The notes: generated by a model from the sequence alone, not told the origin. DNA of 64,000 bases from Glutamicibacter sp. MNS18 (GCF_026107515.2 NZ_JAPCHW010000007.1:157311-221310); one strand, 5' to 3'; positions 27,346 through 36,946 are shown, counted from the first letter of the stretch. Numbers and translations are program-made.

Positions 27346-29049
27346 ATGAAGAGCAACGTACTGCCAGGCGCATTGAGCGTTCTGCGCGATCTGGTGTCCG
27401 CGGCGTGGCCGCGGGGTATGGCTGGGCTGGTCCTGGAGATCACCGATCTCTGCCTTGCCCTGCTGCTCAAGGTCGCCGGATACGTGCGCACCGGGCAGGA
27501 CCCCCGGCTCGCCGCCGCCCATGCCCAACGGGTGGAGGCCATCTACCGCTGGAGCCTGCGCGAGCAGCTGCAGGTCATGGTGGACTGCGAATCCACCGGT
27601 GCCCACGCCTTGGATGATACGGAACTGCAGGCCATCACCGGCCACCGGGTGGACTTCGGCAGCGAACCGGCACTGGCTACCGGCCGCGGCTGCTACCAGG
27701 ACACCAGCGAATTCATTGCCGCCTGGCTGGGCATCGACTACTTCGAAGCCAAACGCCGGCTGGCCGACTCCCGGCTGCTGGTGGCCCGCCGCAATATGGA
27801 TGGTTCCACCGGTACCCCACGCTTTGCTGGGCTGGCGAAACTGCATGGGCAGTCGCCCGCCGTCGATCCGCGACTGGTGGCCCGCACCGCCCGCCAGCTG
27901 GACAAGCTCGAACCGGAAGATACCACCTTCGACGGCATCCCGGTGCAGCCCTCCGCCCGCCATCGCGACGGGCAGCTGCTGGAAGACCACGCCGTCACGA
28001 TCCTGTCCACCACGGACCAGCGCACGGCAACCAAGAAGATGGGCCAGCTGCTCACCGGCTACCGCACGGACAACAACCTGGTCGCCATCCCGGAAACGGG
28101 GATCTATCCGCGCGGCACCAAGAACGGCGTGGACGAATACGTCGTCCGGGTCGCCGGAGTCCAGGCCGAACAGGTTCGTTCCCTGCTCGCCCAGGCCGAT
28201 AACCCGCGCACCCAGGCCGGGTCCGCGGCCCGGAAACCCGAGCAGTCCATCCAACCTCCGCTGCCGGATCTGTTCACCAGCACCGACCCGGCACCGGACT
28301 GGGCGCAGCCGCCCGATGACTCCGCGCCGGCCCCGGTACCCGCGCAATCCAGCCAAGCGGGCCCGGTCCGGGACTCCACCATGCAGGACACCGGCGGCAA
28401 TGCGGGGCAGGCCCACTCGGATCAAACCGGGAACCCGGCCAACCAGCCGGCTGAATCCGCCGCGGAAACCGAGGTGGAGCTGCTGCCCGGACTGCAGGTG
28501 TCTGTCCCGCAACGGCGGCTGAACGCCTTCATGGCGGCCCTGGCCCGACCGTCCGGCAAGGGTACCGCCAAGACCATCACCCCACTGGTGACCGTCCGCT
28601 TGGTCATCGACGACCTGCAGGACCTGGCCTCCGCCCGGGGCGTCACCGCTCACGGGGTGGAACTGGATCCGGGGCAAATGCGCCAACAACTATGCGAGGC
28701 CGACATCCTGCCGATCGTGTTCAACGGCAAGGGCCAGGTCATCGACGCCGGCGCGACCCAACGGCTCTTCTCCCCGTTGCAACGCCAGCTGGCCCTGGCC
28801 CGCGATGGCGGGTGTATCGTCCCGGGCTGTACCGTGCCACCGGAACTGGTGGAATGCCACCACTGCACATGGTGGCAACGAGGCGGCAAGACCGATATCG
28901 GAAACTGCGCCTGCCTGTGCAAGGGCCACCACGCCCTGGTCCACCAGGGGCTGATCACGATCAGGATCATCGACGGCCTGCCCTACGCGATATTGCCCCG
29001 GCATCTGGACCCCGAACAGATACCGCGCCGCAACAGCTATTGGGTGTAG
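27346..29049 (+). CDS. DUF222/HNH endonuclease-like protein (13E12 type)
   Basis: 567 aa. The N-terminal helical DUF222 region (about 30-290) is followed by a disordered Pro/Ala/Gln linker (about 290-375) and a C-terminal HNH motif: CIVPGCTVPPELVECHH then CACLCKGHHALVHQG. These multi-copy actinobacterial proteins are often listed as REP13E12-related; nuclease activity is assumed from the HNH residues and the biological role is unsettled. Start ATG 27346 has only a weak upstream GGGG. Less likely starts lie upstream in the same frame. Confidence 0.85.
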   Translation: MKSNVLPGALSVLRDLVSAAWPRGMAGLVLEITDLCLALLLKVAGYVRTGQDPRLAAAHAQRVEAIYRWSLREQLQVMVDCESTGAHALDDTELQAITGHRVDFGSEPALATGRGCYQDTSEFIAAWLGIDYFEAKRRLADSRLLVARRNMDGSTGTPRFAGLAKLHGQSPAVDPRLVARTARQLDKLEPEDTTFDGIPVQPSARHRDGQLLEDHAVTILSTTDQRTATKKMGQLLTGYRTDNNLVAIPETGIYPRGTKNGVDEYVVRVAGVQAEQVRSLLAQADNPRTQAGSAARKPEQSIQPPLPDLFTSTDPAPDWAQPPDDSAPAPVPAQSSQAGPVRDSTMQDTGGNAGQAHSDQTGNPANQPAESAAETEVELLPGLQVSVPQRRLNAFMAALARPSGKGTAKTITPLVTVRLVIDDLQDLASARGVTAHGVELDPGQMRQQLCEADILPIVFNGKGQVIDAGATQRLFSPLQRQLALARDGGCIVPGCTVPPELVECHHCTWWQRGGKTDIGNCACLCKGHHALVHQGLITIRIIDGLPYAILPRHLDPEQIPRRNSYWV

Positions 29050-29078
29050 TCTGCCCGAAACCCGCTCCTGGTGCCCGG

Positions 29079-29708
29079 TTACGGTCGGCTGAATGCCACC
29101 CGCAGCCCGAACCCGATCAGTATCGTCCCGGTGATCCGGTCCATGATGCCCACCGCCTTCCCGGTGCGCAGCCACCGGCTGGCCAGCGTCGCCCCCAAGA
29201 TCAGCACCCCGGCCCAGACCAGGCTCAGCACCACGTGCACCGTGGCCAACGCCAGGCCCATCAACAGCGCCTGGCTCTGCGGGGGAGTGAACTGCGGGAT
29301 CGCCGCCAGATAGAACACCCCGATCTTCGGATTCAGCAGATTGGTCAGCAAACCCACGCCGAAGGCCCGATGCGTCCTGCCGGGCACACCCACGTCGACC
29401 GTGCCAGGCTGCCGACGGGTGAAGCTGCGATAGATCATCTGGGCACCGAGAAACACCAGATAGCCCGCACCGGCGAAGGTCAGTACCCGATAGGCCAGCT
29501 GCGAGGCGGCCAGCACCGCGGAGGCACCCGCCGCGGCCACCACACCCCAGAGAAGCACGCCGGTGCAGATCCCCAGCGCCGCCAGAAGGGCCTCCCTGCG
29601 GCTGCGGGTGACCGCGGAGCGCAGGATCAACGCGGTATCCACCCCGGGCACCAGGGTCATCAGCCCGGCCACCAGGGCGAAGGAAAGCAGGGCGGTGGTA
29701 ACAGTCAT
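29079..29708 (-). CDS. LysE/RhtB-family amino-acid exporter
   Basis: 209-aa membrane protein with about six helices. The family signature is clear: LMTLVPGVDTALILRSAVTRSRREALLAALG (first part, conserved PG), then GAGYLVFLGAQMIY, FGVGLLTNLLNPKIGVFYLAAIPQF. Exports amino acids or related metabolites; substrate not predictable. It ends 29 bases from the convergent HNH gene and lies 35 bases downstream of the thiolase gene, so those two could be co-transcribed. Confidence 0.92.
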   Translation of the reverse strand: MTVTTALLSFALVAGLMTLVPGVDTALILRSAVTRSRREALLAALGICTGVLLWGVVAAAGASAVLAASQLAYRVLTFAGAGYLVFLGAQMIYRSFTRRQPGTVDVGVPGRTHRAFGVGLLTNLLNPKIGVFYLAAIPQFTPPQSQALLMGLALATVHVVLSLVWAGVLILGATLASRWLRTGKAVGIMDRITGTILIGFGLRVAFSRP

Positions 29709-29743
29709 GGCTCAAGGATAAATCGGCGCCCGGTCAATCCGGT

Positions 29744-30919
29744 TCAGGCCCGCTTCAACAGCATCGCGATCGCCTGCCCGCCACCGATGCACAGGCTCAC
29801 CACCGCATAGGTCAGGTCCCTGCGCTGCAGGTCCAGCGCCGCACGCAGCACCAGGATCGCGCCGGTAGCCCCCACCGGGTGTCCCAGCGCGATCGCCCCG
29901 CCATAGGGGTTGACCCGCTCCGGGATCAGCTGCGCATCGCGAATCACCGCCAGTGCCTGGGCAGCGAATGCCTCGTTGAGTTCCACCGTGTCCACATCCG
30001 CTGGCCCCAGCCCCGACTGGTCGAACAGCTTGCGCAGCGCGAACGTCGGGGCATAACCCATATAGGCCGGATCCATGGCCGTGACCGTCACCTGTTCGAT
30101 GGTCGCCAGCGCTGCCACCCCGTGCGCCGTGACCCAGGACTGCTTGGCCAGCACCATGGCCGCGGCCCCGTCGTTGATACCCGAGGAATTCCCCGCGGTC
30201 ACCGAACCCTCGGGATCGAACACCGGTGCCAGCGCGGCCAGGGATTCCCGGCTGACCGATTCCCGCGGATGCTCGTCGACATCCTGCGTTTCGCCACCGG
30301 CCAACGAGCTGGCGAGGATTTCCTGGGCGAAGGCCGCCCGCCCCTGCGATGAGGTGGCCAGCTGCTGGGAACGCAGCGCAAACTCGTCCTGCTCTTCTCG
30401 GCTGATTCCGTACTTGCGTGCCACGTTCTCCGCGGTGGTGCCCATGTGCTTGTTGCTGAACGGGTCGGTGAGCATCGCCAGGGTGCCATCAAGCAGTTTG
30501 CGGTGCCCCAGGGTGCGTCCGGCCGCCGCCGAGTAGTCCAGGTACGGCATGTTGGTCATCGACTCGTTGCCGCCTGCCACCACCAGTTCGGTGGCGCCGA
30601 AAGCCAGCGACTGCGCGGCACTGAACACCGCCTGCACCCCGCTGCCGCACAACCGGTTCACGTTGAACGCTGTGGTCGACTCGGACAACCCGGCGGCCAG
30701 CGCCACCCGGCGCGCATTGTAGGACTCCGGGCCCACCTGGCCGATGCACCCCATGATCACCTCGTCCACCGCGTCGACGGGCACCTCGCTGCGCTCCAGC
30801 GCCCCGGTGGCTGCCGCCGCGCCCAGCTGGGCCGTGGACAGGTTCCTGTACATGCCGTTGAAGCGTCCGACGGCGGTGCGTGCCCCGCCGATGATCGCGA
30901 TCTTGTCATTGGTGGTCAT
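29744..30919 (-). CDS. Acetyl-CoA acetyltransferase (thiolase)
   Basis: 391-aa thiolase joining or cleaving acetyl-CoA units. Catalytic residues visible: Cys91 in NRLCGSGVQAV, His in GGAIALGHPVGATGA (about 345), and the second Cys in SLCIGGGQAIAM near the end. Also NDGAAAMVLA and ELNEAFAAQAL. Start ATG 30919 has AAGGAG seven bases upstream, so the longer open frame upstream is not used. Direction (beta-oxidation or acetoacetyl-CoA synthesis) cannot be told from context. Confidence 0.94.
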   Translation of the reverse strand: MTTNDKIAIIGGARTAVGRFNGMYRNLSTAQLGAAAATGALERSEVPVDAVDEVIMGCIGQVGPESYNARRVALAAGLSESTTAFNVNRLCGSGVQAVFSAAQSLAFGATELVVAGGNESMTNMPYLDYSAAAGRTLGHRKLLDGTLAMLTDPFSNKHMGTTAENVARKYGISREEQDEFALRSQQLATSSQGRAAFAQEILASSLAGGETQDVDEHPRESVSRESLAALAPVFDPEGSVTAGNSSGINDGAAAMVLAKQSWVTAHGVAALATIEQVTVTAMDPAYMGYAPTFALRKLFDQSGLGPADVDTVELNEAFAAQALAVIRDAQLIPERVNPYGGAIALGHPVGATGAILVLRAALDLQRRDLTYAVVSLCIGGGQAIAMLLKRA

Positions 30920-31086
30920 GACTACTCCTTCGAAGTCCAACCCATGGGGCGGTGGATTAACTCCCCTGGCGGTCGATCGTGGCCCCAGGCCCAATCCATT
31001 GATTGTCCACAGATTCTTCTGCAGCTCTTCTAGTTGAATCGCTCTGATGTTAACTTCAGCATAACGATTACTACTGGGGGCGGAAT

Positions 31087-32361
31087 ATGAGTCAAGGTAC
31101 CGCATTGAATTCACTATTGATCTCGTCCACGAGTTGGATTCAGCGACGAGTCCATTCGTTGGACCACACTCTCCCCGGGCGTGTTCGAATTCAAGAATCC
31201 CTTGATCTAAGAGTGCCGGAGAATGCGATGATCCGCGGCAGTACCGGGCAGGTGATCATTCCGATCGCAGTTCTCCCCAAGGGTGTTCTCTGGTCTTGGT
31301 GGGTTCAGGACGGTGGGGGTGCGCCTCTTTCGGTTGTCAGCCGAAGGAGGAGCAGCGAACTCGTCGAAGAAATGTTGTGCCATGCGCTAGAATCCGCAGG
31401 AGTTGCTGTTGCCAACGTCGGGACGGAACGGGAGACGTTGCTTGGATTTGTCAATAACGGTGATAACGCACCTGTGAAATCGGCTGAAGCCCTGTTTCGA
31501 GCATGCAAAAAGCGAACCAATAAAGAAAACGCGGCCTATATGGAGTTCGTTTTGGACCTTGTGCGGGTTCTGGAGTCGTCCTGGGTCGTGCTGGTCGAAG
31601 TTCCTGAAGCTCAGGTAGGCCAAAGAATGATCATCAAGTACGGATATGATCTGCAAGCTTTGGTGTCTCCGTTGGACGTCAATGAAGACAACGATAGTTA
31701 CTGGATACCGATCAGTGACCCCGGCTTTTCGTCGAGCCTTCATCTCGAGGTTCGGGTGCCACCCGAACTGGAGATATTCGAGATCAGTCTCGTACATGTT
31801 AACGCGGACCAGACACGCTCAAGGGTTATAGGTAATACGACCCTGCCGAATAGCGTGGCACACATGCAAAACGACTTGTTCATTCCCCGGTTTTGCGTTG
31901 CCCATCTTGAATTCCGTGTCCGTCCGGTAGAGGCTGGACTGCGTCGGTTTACCGATTTCGTCCTGGTTGCGGTTACTTTGGTGGTCATATTTCTCGCCTG
32001 TATCCGATTTGGGGACTCGGCGTTATTCCTCCACAAGAACTGGCGCAACCACAGTACCGCAGCCGTGATCCTGGCTCTTCCTGCATTACTGCTTTCATGG
32101 ATAGCCAGGACACCCGAAGCCGCCGTAGTGAAGCGCGCATTCCATCGGTTGAGGCTGATCAATATCTGGTTGGCGATGGGGATCTTCAGCATGGCCGCCG
32201 CCTTATCCGCGATGTGGCAGCCATGGGTGTGGGCAGTGCTTTGGACTGTACCCATCGTATGCTGTACAGCCGCGCTTCTACTGCGGTATCTTGAGTATGT
32301 AGTGCGAATGCCGTCCGAATTCATGTTGCTGGAAGGAAACCCTCGAGATGCCTCGGTATGA
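31087..32361 (+). CDS. Orphan membrane protein with N-terminal cytoplasmic domain
   Basis: 424 aa, ATG with GGGGGCGG seven bases upstream. Residues 1-290 are soluble and show beta-like segments (VIIPIAVLPKGVLWSWWVQD; LHLEVRVPPELEIFEISLV). Four hydrophobic segments follow at about 297-315, 328-346, 357-374 and 378-402. I recall similar actinobacterial proteins of unknown role with a P-LAVLPKG-like motif, but cannot name a family. Base composition is less GC-rich than neighbouring core genes. Its end overlaps the next small gene by 14 bases, implying translational coupling. Confidence 0.75.
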   Translation: MSQGTALNSLLISSTSWIQRRVHSLDHTLPGRVRIQESLDLRVPENAMIRGSTGQVIIPIAVLPKGVLWSWWVQDGGGAPLSVVSRRRSSELVEEMLCHALESAGVAVANVGTERETLLGFVNNGDNAPVKSAEALFRACKKRTNKENAAYMEFVLDLVRVLESSWVVLVEVPEAQVGQRMIIKYGYDLQALVSPLDVNEDNDSYWIPISDPGFSSSLHLEVRVPPELEIFEISLVHVNADQTRSRVIGNTTLPNSVAHMQNDLFIPRFCVAHLEFRVRPVEAGLRRFTDFVLVAVTLVVIFLACIRFGDSALFLHKNWRNHSTAAVILALPALLLSWIARTPEAAVVKRAFHRLRLINIWLAMGIFSMAAALSAMWQPWVWAVLWTVPIVCCTAALLLRYLEYVVRMPSEFMLLEGNPRDASV

Positions 32362-32560
32362 AGAGGACGATGAGATGGTGACAGCTGGGCAGTGGGTCAT
32401 TCGCGATGACCGGAGTCCGATGAATACATCCGCTGCCTATCGGATTGTCGAGCCTGTGACGCATCCGAAAGGGACTTACAGCGGGATTGATACCATCAAG
32501 AAGCACCAGGAACTGGTGCGCGCGATTGGTGGCGAAATTCGTTTCTCTGACAACAAGTAG
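32348..32560 (+). CDS. Small protein, 70 aa, coupled to orphan membrane protein
   Basis: ATG 32348 overlaps the end of the upstream gene in another frame and has GGAAGGAAA about eight bases upstream. Product MPRYEEDDEMVTAGQWVIRD... ends EIRFSDNK; charged, no membrane segment, no recognised domain. The overlap and ribosome-binding site support a real gene functionally linked to the membrane protein. Confidence 0.6.
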   Translation: MPRYEEDDEMVTAGQWVIRDDRSPMNTSAAYRIVEPVTHPKGTYSGIDTIKKHQELVRAIGGEIRFSDNK

Positions 32561-33116
32561 CCGTTGTCGAACCGAGTACTCCGTGGTGCCGATTTCTCCG
32601 AATTGGGATACTTTGAGCCCGCGGGGAGTTGGAGTAAATCTGGCTACGGAGCATCATGGCCGATGGCCTTGTGGTGTGCCGGTCCCGCATCCAACGGAGC
32701 GTCCTCGCGGCGTCGTTGCCACCAATGCGCTCAAGAGTCTCATCCGAAGATCCGTGAATCCGGAGAGCATCGCAGACGGGGCTGAGACGAATTATCCCGG
32801 CCAGTTAGTCATGCTCTCATCGGCTGGAGCTGTGTTTTCAGTGAGTCGAATCGCCAGAGGCGAACGGAGTTCAAGAGAAGTTCCATTCAATCAACTTTGA
32901 GCGGTGCGGGACCGTGGCTTGACCAGTGTTAGGCGGCTCTCCATCGGGAAGTTGGTTTATACCGGCACGCTCTGGCATAATTGCAGGGTACTTGATTTGA
33001 TGTGGCCCCTCTCTCCATGTCAGGTCCTGTCCTTAGAGCTGATCCAGTATGGCTTGCCCCACAAGCGCAGAAACCATCGGCTCGACCATGTTGAGATAAC
33101 AGGAGTGTCCACAAAA
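32561..33116. other. Non-coding region and rpsP leader
   Basis: 556 bases without a convincing gene; short open frames have no ribosome-binding site or recognisable product. The left part keeps the less GC-rich character of the accessory genes before it, so the boundary between island and conserved rpsP operon lies here. The rpsP promoter candidate is listed separately. Confidence 0.5.
32952..32981 (+). promoter_or_regulatory. Candidate promoter of the rpsP operon
   Basis: TTGGTT (32952-32957), an 18-base spacer and CATAAT (32976-32981), about 130 bases before the rpsP start. Confidence 0.45.
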
Positions 33117-33530
33117 GTGGCCGTAAAAATTCGTTTGAAGCGCTTCGGTAAGATGCGCGCCCCTCACTACCGTGTGATCGTCATCGACTCGCGTGCCAAG
33201 CGCGATGGCCGTGCGATCGAAGAGATCGGTCTGTACCACCCGACTGAGAACCCGTCGCTGATCAAGATCGATTCCGATCGTGCCCAGTACTGGCTGTCCG
33301 TTGGTGCCCAGCCGACCGAGCAGGTCCACGCTCTGCTGAAGATCACCGGTGACTGGCAGAAGTTCAAGGGCATCGAAGGCCAGGAAGGCACCTTGAAGGT
33401 TGCCGAGCCTAAGCCTGAGTTCGTTGCCCCGCAGAAGGGCTCGGTCATCCTGCCGGAGGCCGTGACCAAGAAGGCCGAGAAGCCAGCCGAGGCCGAAGCC
33501 GAAGCTGCTGAAGCCACCGAGGCTGAGTAA
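33117..33530 (+). CDS. rpsP: 30S ribosomal protein bS16
   Basis: 137-aa ribosomal small-subunit protein. GTG 33117 gives [21 protein letters not shown], the expected N-terminus, with AGGAG at 33101-33105 (11 bases away). A GTG four codons earlier would overlap that site. The core is residues 1-85; a C-terminal extension rich in Ala/Glu/Lys ([18 protein letters not shown]) is common in Micrococcaceae. First gene of the rpsP-khpA-(hairpins)-rimM-trmD cluster. Confidence 0.97.
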   Translation: MAVKIRLKRFGKMRAPHYRVIVIDSRAKRDGRAIEEIGLYHPTENPSLIKIDSDRAQYWLSVGAQPTEQVHALLKITGDWQKFKGIEGQEGTLKVAEPKPEFVAPQKGSVILPEAVTKKAEKPAEAEAEAAEATEAE

Positions 33531-33532
33531 CA

Positions 33533-33772
33533 ATGCTCGCAGATGCGCTTGACCATCTGGTACGCGGAGTGGTTGACGAGCCGGAGGATGTCAGGGTCGC
33601 CCTGAAGTCCACCCGACGCGGAGACCTGCTCGAGGTGCGTGTCCATCCTGAGGATCTCGGTCGTGTGATCGGTCGTCAGGGTCGCACCGCCCGGGCATTG
33701 CGTACAGTGATGGCTGCGCTGGCCAATGAGCCGATCCGTGTTGATGTCATTGACACCGACCGTCGCCGTTAG
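33533..33772 (+). CDS. khpA: KH-domain RNA-binding protein KhpA
   Basis: 79-aa single KH-domain protein (UPF0109) that binds RNA, in other bacteria as a partner of KhpB/Jag-type proteins. The KH loop is GRVIGRQGRTARAL (GxxG intact). It follows rpsP after two bases, so the two are co-translated. Confidence 0.93.
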   Translation: MLADALDHLVRGVVDEPEDVRVALKSTRRGDLLEVRVHPEDLGRVIGRQGRTARALRTVMAALANEPIRVDVIDTDRRR

Positions 33773-33784
33773 CCGCGAAACTTT

Positions 33785-33850
33785 GGAGTCATGCGCAAGA
33801 TGACTCCGCCAGGAAGGGAGTTCCCGCCGGAAACGGTGGGGACTCCTTTT
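33785..33850 (+). promoter_or_regulatory. Tandem hairpins with alternative pairing, candidate attenuator
   Basis: Hairpin 1: GGAGTCAT (33785-33792) with ATGACTCC (33800-33807). Hairpin 2: GGAGTTCCCGCCG (33817-33829), loop GAAA, CGGTGGGGACTCC (33834-33846), followed by TTTT, a rho-independent terminator form with two G-U pairs. The GACTCC of hairpin 1 can instead pair with the GGAGTT that opens hairpin 2, which would break the terminator. It separates rpsP-khpA from rimM-trmD. Confidence 0.65.
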
Positions 33851-33942
33851 CGCTTTGTCCCACCGATACGCCACAACACATAGACTACTGTTCGGTGCCC
33901 GAGGCACCTTCCACCTCTTCCAAGGAGAATGATCCTTTCATC

Positions 33943-34467
33943 ATGCGCATGCAGGTAGCACGAATCGGAAAGCCCCACGGCATCCGCGGCGAAGTGACCG
34001 TGCAGGTACTCACCGATGCACCCGAGGACCGTTTCGTGGAAGGCGCCACGTTCCACGTGGTCGATGGTCCGGTCAAGGAACTGACCGTGCGCAGCGCCCG
34101 CTGGAACAAGGCCATCCTGCTGCTGGGCTTCGAGGAGATCGCCGACCGCAACGCGGCCGAAACCCTGCGCCAGGCCCGCCTGGAATTCGACACCGATGAC
34201 GAGCAGGAGGACGACGGGGACCAGTGGTATGAACACGAGCTGGTGGATCTGAAGGTCGTGCTCGAAGGCGAACAGGTCGGGATCATCACCGAACTGCGCA
34301 CCGGTAACGCCCAGGACCTGCTGGTCTTCAAGGACAACGACGGCGAAGAGGTCTACCTGCCGTTCGTGGAGGAATTCGTCCCGGTTGTCGATATCGACGC
34401 CGGCACCATCACCATTACCCCTCCGGCAGGCCTGCTGGAGGTCAACCGCGAAGACGGCCAGGAGTAG
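33943..34467 (+). CDS. rimM: Ribosome maturation factor RimM
   Basis: 174-aa assembly factor for the 30S head. RimM N-domain signature [18 protein letters not shown] and the C-terminal PRC-barrel with [12 protein letters not shown] and [15 protein letters not shown] chose ATG 33943 (MRMQVARIG); AAGGAG at 33922-33927 is 15 bases away, longer than usual. The open frame extends to GTG 33895, which has no ribosome-binding site. Confidence 0.94.
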   Translation: MRMQVARIGKPHGIRGEVTVQVLTDAPEDRFVEGATFHVVDGPVKELTVRSARWNKAILLLGFEEIADRNAAETLRQARLEFDTDDEQEDDGDQWYEHELVDLKVVLEGEQVGIITELRTGNAQDLLVFKDNDGEEVYLPFVEEFVPVVDIDAGTITITPPAGLLEVNREDGQE

Positions 34468-34474
34468 CCACCGG

Positions 34475-35284
34475 ATGCGCATCGATGTCATTTCGATCTT
34501 CCCCGAATACCTGGGTCCACTGGATCTGTCGCTGATCGGCAAGGCCCGTCAGGACGGGCTGTTGGACCTGAATGTCAGCAACCTGCGTGACTTCACCTAC
34601 GACCGCCACCACAAGGTCGATGACACCCCCTATGGCGGTGGTGCCGGCATGGTGATGATGCCCGAGCCATGGGGCCTGGCCCTGGATGCGGTCCGCAACG
34701 CCGAGGGCTCGACGACGCGCCCCACACTGATCGTTCCCTCCCCGGCAGGTGCGGTATTCAACCAGCAGATGGCCTACGAACTGGCGGAGGAAGACCAGCT
34801 GGTCTTCGCCTGCGGGCGCTACGAGGGCATCGACGAACGGGTTATCGACTACGCGCACGAGCATTTCAATGTGATCCCGGTATCCATCGGCGACTACGTA
34901 CTCAACGGGGGAGAAGTGGCGGTGCTGGTGATGGTCGAGGCCATCGCCCGGCTAATCCCCGGGGTCATCGGCAACCCGGAATCCCTGGTCGAGGAATCAC
35001 ACTCGGATGTGCTGCTGGAATACCCGGTGTACACCAAGCCCTCCGAATGGCGCGGACGCCAGGTGCCCGAGGTCCTGCTGGGCGGAAACCACCAACGTGT
35101 GGCACGCTTCCGGCGCGACGAGCAGATCCGGCGCACGGCCGCCCGCCGCCCGGACCTGATCACCCGGCTGGATGCCGCCAGGCTGAACCGTAAGGACCGC
35201 GACCAGCTCTGGCATGCGGGTTTCGCCGTACACGAGGGCAAGATCATCCCCAAATCCGAATTGGATTGGGACACCGAGTCATAG
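34475..35284 (+). CDS. trmD: tRNA (guanine37-N1)-methyltransferase TrmD
   Basis: 269-aa SPOUT-class enzyme that methylates G37 next to the anticodon and prevents frameshifting. Hallmarks are [30 protein letters not shown], the knot [14 protein letters not shown] and [20 protein letters not shown] 34475 has AGGAG ten bases upstream and lies seven bases after the rimM stop, so the pair is one transcriptional unit. Confidence 0.96.
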   Translation: MRIDVISIFPEYLGPLDLSLIGKARQDGLLDLNVSNLRDFTYDRHHKVDDTPYGGGAGMVMMPEPWGLALDAVRNAEGSTTRPTLIVPSPAGAVFNQQMAYELAEEDQLVFACGRYEGIDERVIDYAHEHFNVIPVSIGDYVLNGGEVAVLVMVEAIARLIPGVIGNPESLVEESHSDVLLEYPVYTKPSEWRGRQVPEVLLGGNHQRVARFRRDEQIRRTAARRPDLITRLDAARLNRKDRDQLWHAGFAVHEGKIIPKSELDWDTES

Positions 35285-35521
35285 ATCACCGCCACCCGCG
35301 GCAGGGGCAACTGGCTTGAGCCGAAGTCATGTGGCAAAATAGTCTCTTGGTGTGTTCTGTCGTGCTGCCTGCCGCAGGGGGTGTTGCCGACAGCAGGAAC
35401 CACCGCATCACCAGGCTAGAGTCCTGGGGATGGCTAAGACCTTTTCAAGGCCGTGCCATGGTGCACGGGCCTTGCCAATAGGGACCGGTGACCTGCGGCA
35501 TTTGTCCTAGGAGATGCAACC
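35285..35521 (+). promoter_or_regulatory. rplS leader region
   Basis: 237 bases between trmD and rplS. TTGAGC near 35314 and AAATAG about 17 bases on could be a weak promoter. The downstream leader can fold: CCAGG/CCTGG around 35411-35428, and AAGGCCGTGC (35447-35456) with GCACGGGCCTT (35463-35473), one bulged base. AGGAG just before the rplS ATG is the ribosome-binding site. Ribosomal-protein leaders are often autoregulatory, which is inference here. Confidence 0.45.
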
Positions 35522-35881
35522 ATGCATATTCTCGATTCGCTGGACGCAGCCTCGCTGCGTAACGATGTTCCCGAGTTCGGCCCAGGTGACACCCTGAACG
35601 TCCACGTGAACATCATCGAAGGCAAGAACTCCCGTGTCCAGATCTTCAAGGGCTACGTCCTTGGTCGCCAGGGCCGTGGTGTCGGTGAAACCTTCACCGT
35701 CCGCAAGGTTTCCTTCGGTGTGGGCATCGAGCGTACCTTCCCGGTTCACTCGCCGATCATCGAAAAGATCGAGCTGGTGTCCAAGGGCGACGTGCGCCGT
35801 GCCAAGCTGTACTACATGCGCGATCGCCATGGTAAGGCAGCACGTATCCGCGAGAAGCGCGAATTCGGTACCAAGAAGTAG
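35522..35881 (+). CDS. rplS: 50S ribosomal protein bL19
   Basis: 119-aa large-subunit protein at the 30S-50S interface. Recognisable: [56 protein letters not shown] (first part), [19 protein letters not shown] with AGGAG eight bases upstream. It is followed 13 bases later by lepB. Confidence 0.97.
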   Translation: MHILDSLDAASLRNDVPEFGPGDTLNVHVNIIEGKNSRVQIFKGYVLGRQGRGVGETFTVRKVSFGVGIERTFPVHSPIIEKIELVSKGDVRRAKLYYMRDRHGKAARIREKREFGTKK

Positions 35882-35894
35882 TCCGTATTCCTTC

Positions 35895-36542
35895 ATGAAT
35901 CGGATTGCACGCACCGAGCGGGCAACCACAAAGCGCCGGACCTGGTTTTGGGTCTGGCGCTTTGTTTTTGCCGCCGTCATCCTCGGATTCCTGGCCACCT
36001 TGCTCATCCGCGCCACCGTCGTGGACCTGTACCGGATCGAATCGGTCTCCATGCAGCCCACGCTGAACCCGGGACAGTCGATCACGGTAGACCGCCGTGC
36101 CTACGGCGATGCCGACCCGCAACGCGGAGACGTCGTGGTGTTCGACGGACGGGGTTCCTTCCTGCCCTACCAGCGGCAATCGCCAGGTGATTCCATCGCG
36201 CGCGCACTGCGGCTGGGCGGGACCGGCACCACCTATGTCAAACGGGTGATCGGCATCGGCGGGGACACCGTCGAGTGCTGCGGGGATGATGGACGGATCC
36301 TGGTGAACGGGACACCAGTGGATGAACCCTACCTGATGCCCGGGGACCAACCGAGCCAGAGCGCGTTCAGCGTCGAAGTGCCCGCCGGACGGTTATGGGT
36401 GATGGGCGACCACCGGTCGCGCTCCGAGGATTCCAGGGCCCTGCTCGGCGCCAGCGGCGGGGGGATGATCCCCATCGAACGGGTCGAGGGCCGGGTCGGT
36501 GAAATTATCTGGCCGATGGAAGAACGGGCAACCGTCGACTAG
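35895..36542 (+). CDS. lepB: Signal peptidase I (first copy)
   Basis: 215-aa membrane protease that cleaves signal peptides of exported proteins. One N-terminal membrane segment (about 18-40) precedes catalytic Ser52 in IESVSMQPTL and catalytic Lys116 in YVKRVIGIGGDTVECC. The C-terminal box is MGDHRSRSEDSR. ATG 35895 (MNRIARTERATTKRR) places the positive residues before the membrane helix as expected. A second copy lies at 43649-44356; relatives often carry both in tandem, here split by an 7-kb insertion. Confidence 0.94.
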   Translation: MNRIARTERATTKRRTWFWVWRFVFAAVILGFLATLLIRATVVDLYRIESVSMQPTLNPGQSITVDRRAYGDADPQRGDVVVFDGRGSFLPYQRQSPGDSIARALRLGGTGTTYVKRVIGIGGDTVECCGDDGRILVNGTPVDEPYLMPGDQPSQSAFSVEVPAGRLWVMGDHRSRSEDSRALLGASGGGMIPIERVEGRVGEIIWPMEERATVD

Positions 36543-36946
36543 TCGGAGCCGACACGGGGCGAAATTTTCAATATTTTTCCATCAATTTCGGCCACCTCGC
36601 CCGTCTTACTCAGTGAGAATGGTGCAATCTTCAACGAGCGTCGCTCGGAGATCGGGTGTGCCTAGCCCGGGATCTGTGACATCTGTCCTGACATGGGGCT
36701 AATAAGCGAATCGCGATCGCTAACCGGGCCGATGCCTTCAGATGCATGTAAAACCTTATGGCTTCCTTTATATTGACTTAGCGCGAACTGTGTCGCGGGG
36801 CGGGCGACCAGGGCCTCTGGGTACTTGAATCTGAATATCTCCTGCCGATATTGTTTCAATTTGGTAACACATCTGTGCCCGATGGGCGGCGATATCACAT
36901 ATCGGCATCCATTGGGCTTCGCACCGAATTAATGGGAGAAGCATTA
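36543..36946. other. Non-coding, less GC-rich promoter region of the secreted protease
   Basis: About 400 bases without a gene. GTGACA (36676-36681), 18 bases, TAATAA (36700-36705) is a candidate promoter. Two inverted repeats share the element GATAT: AATATC-N7-GATATT at 36834-36852 and CGATAT-CAC-ATATCG at 36890-36904. They could be regulator sites. GGGAGAAG lies just before the ATG at 36947. Confidence 0.45.

Noticed and set aside
32487-32900. Plus-strand open frame of 137 codons after the 70-aa gene
   Set aside because: It starts inside the small gene, has no ribosome-binding site and reads as low-quality Arg/Ser-rich sequence.
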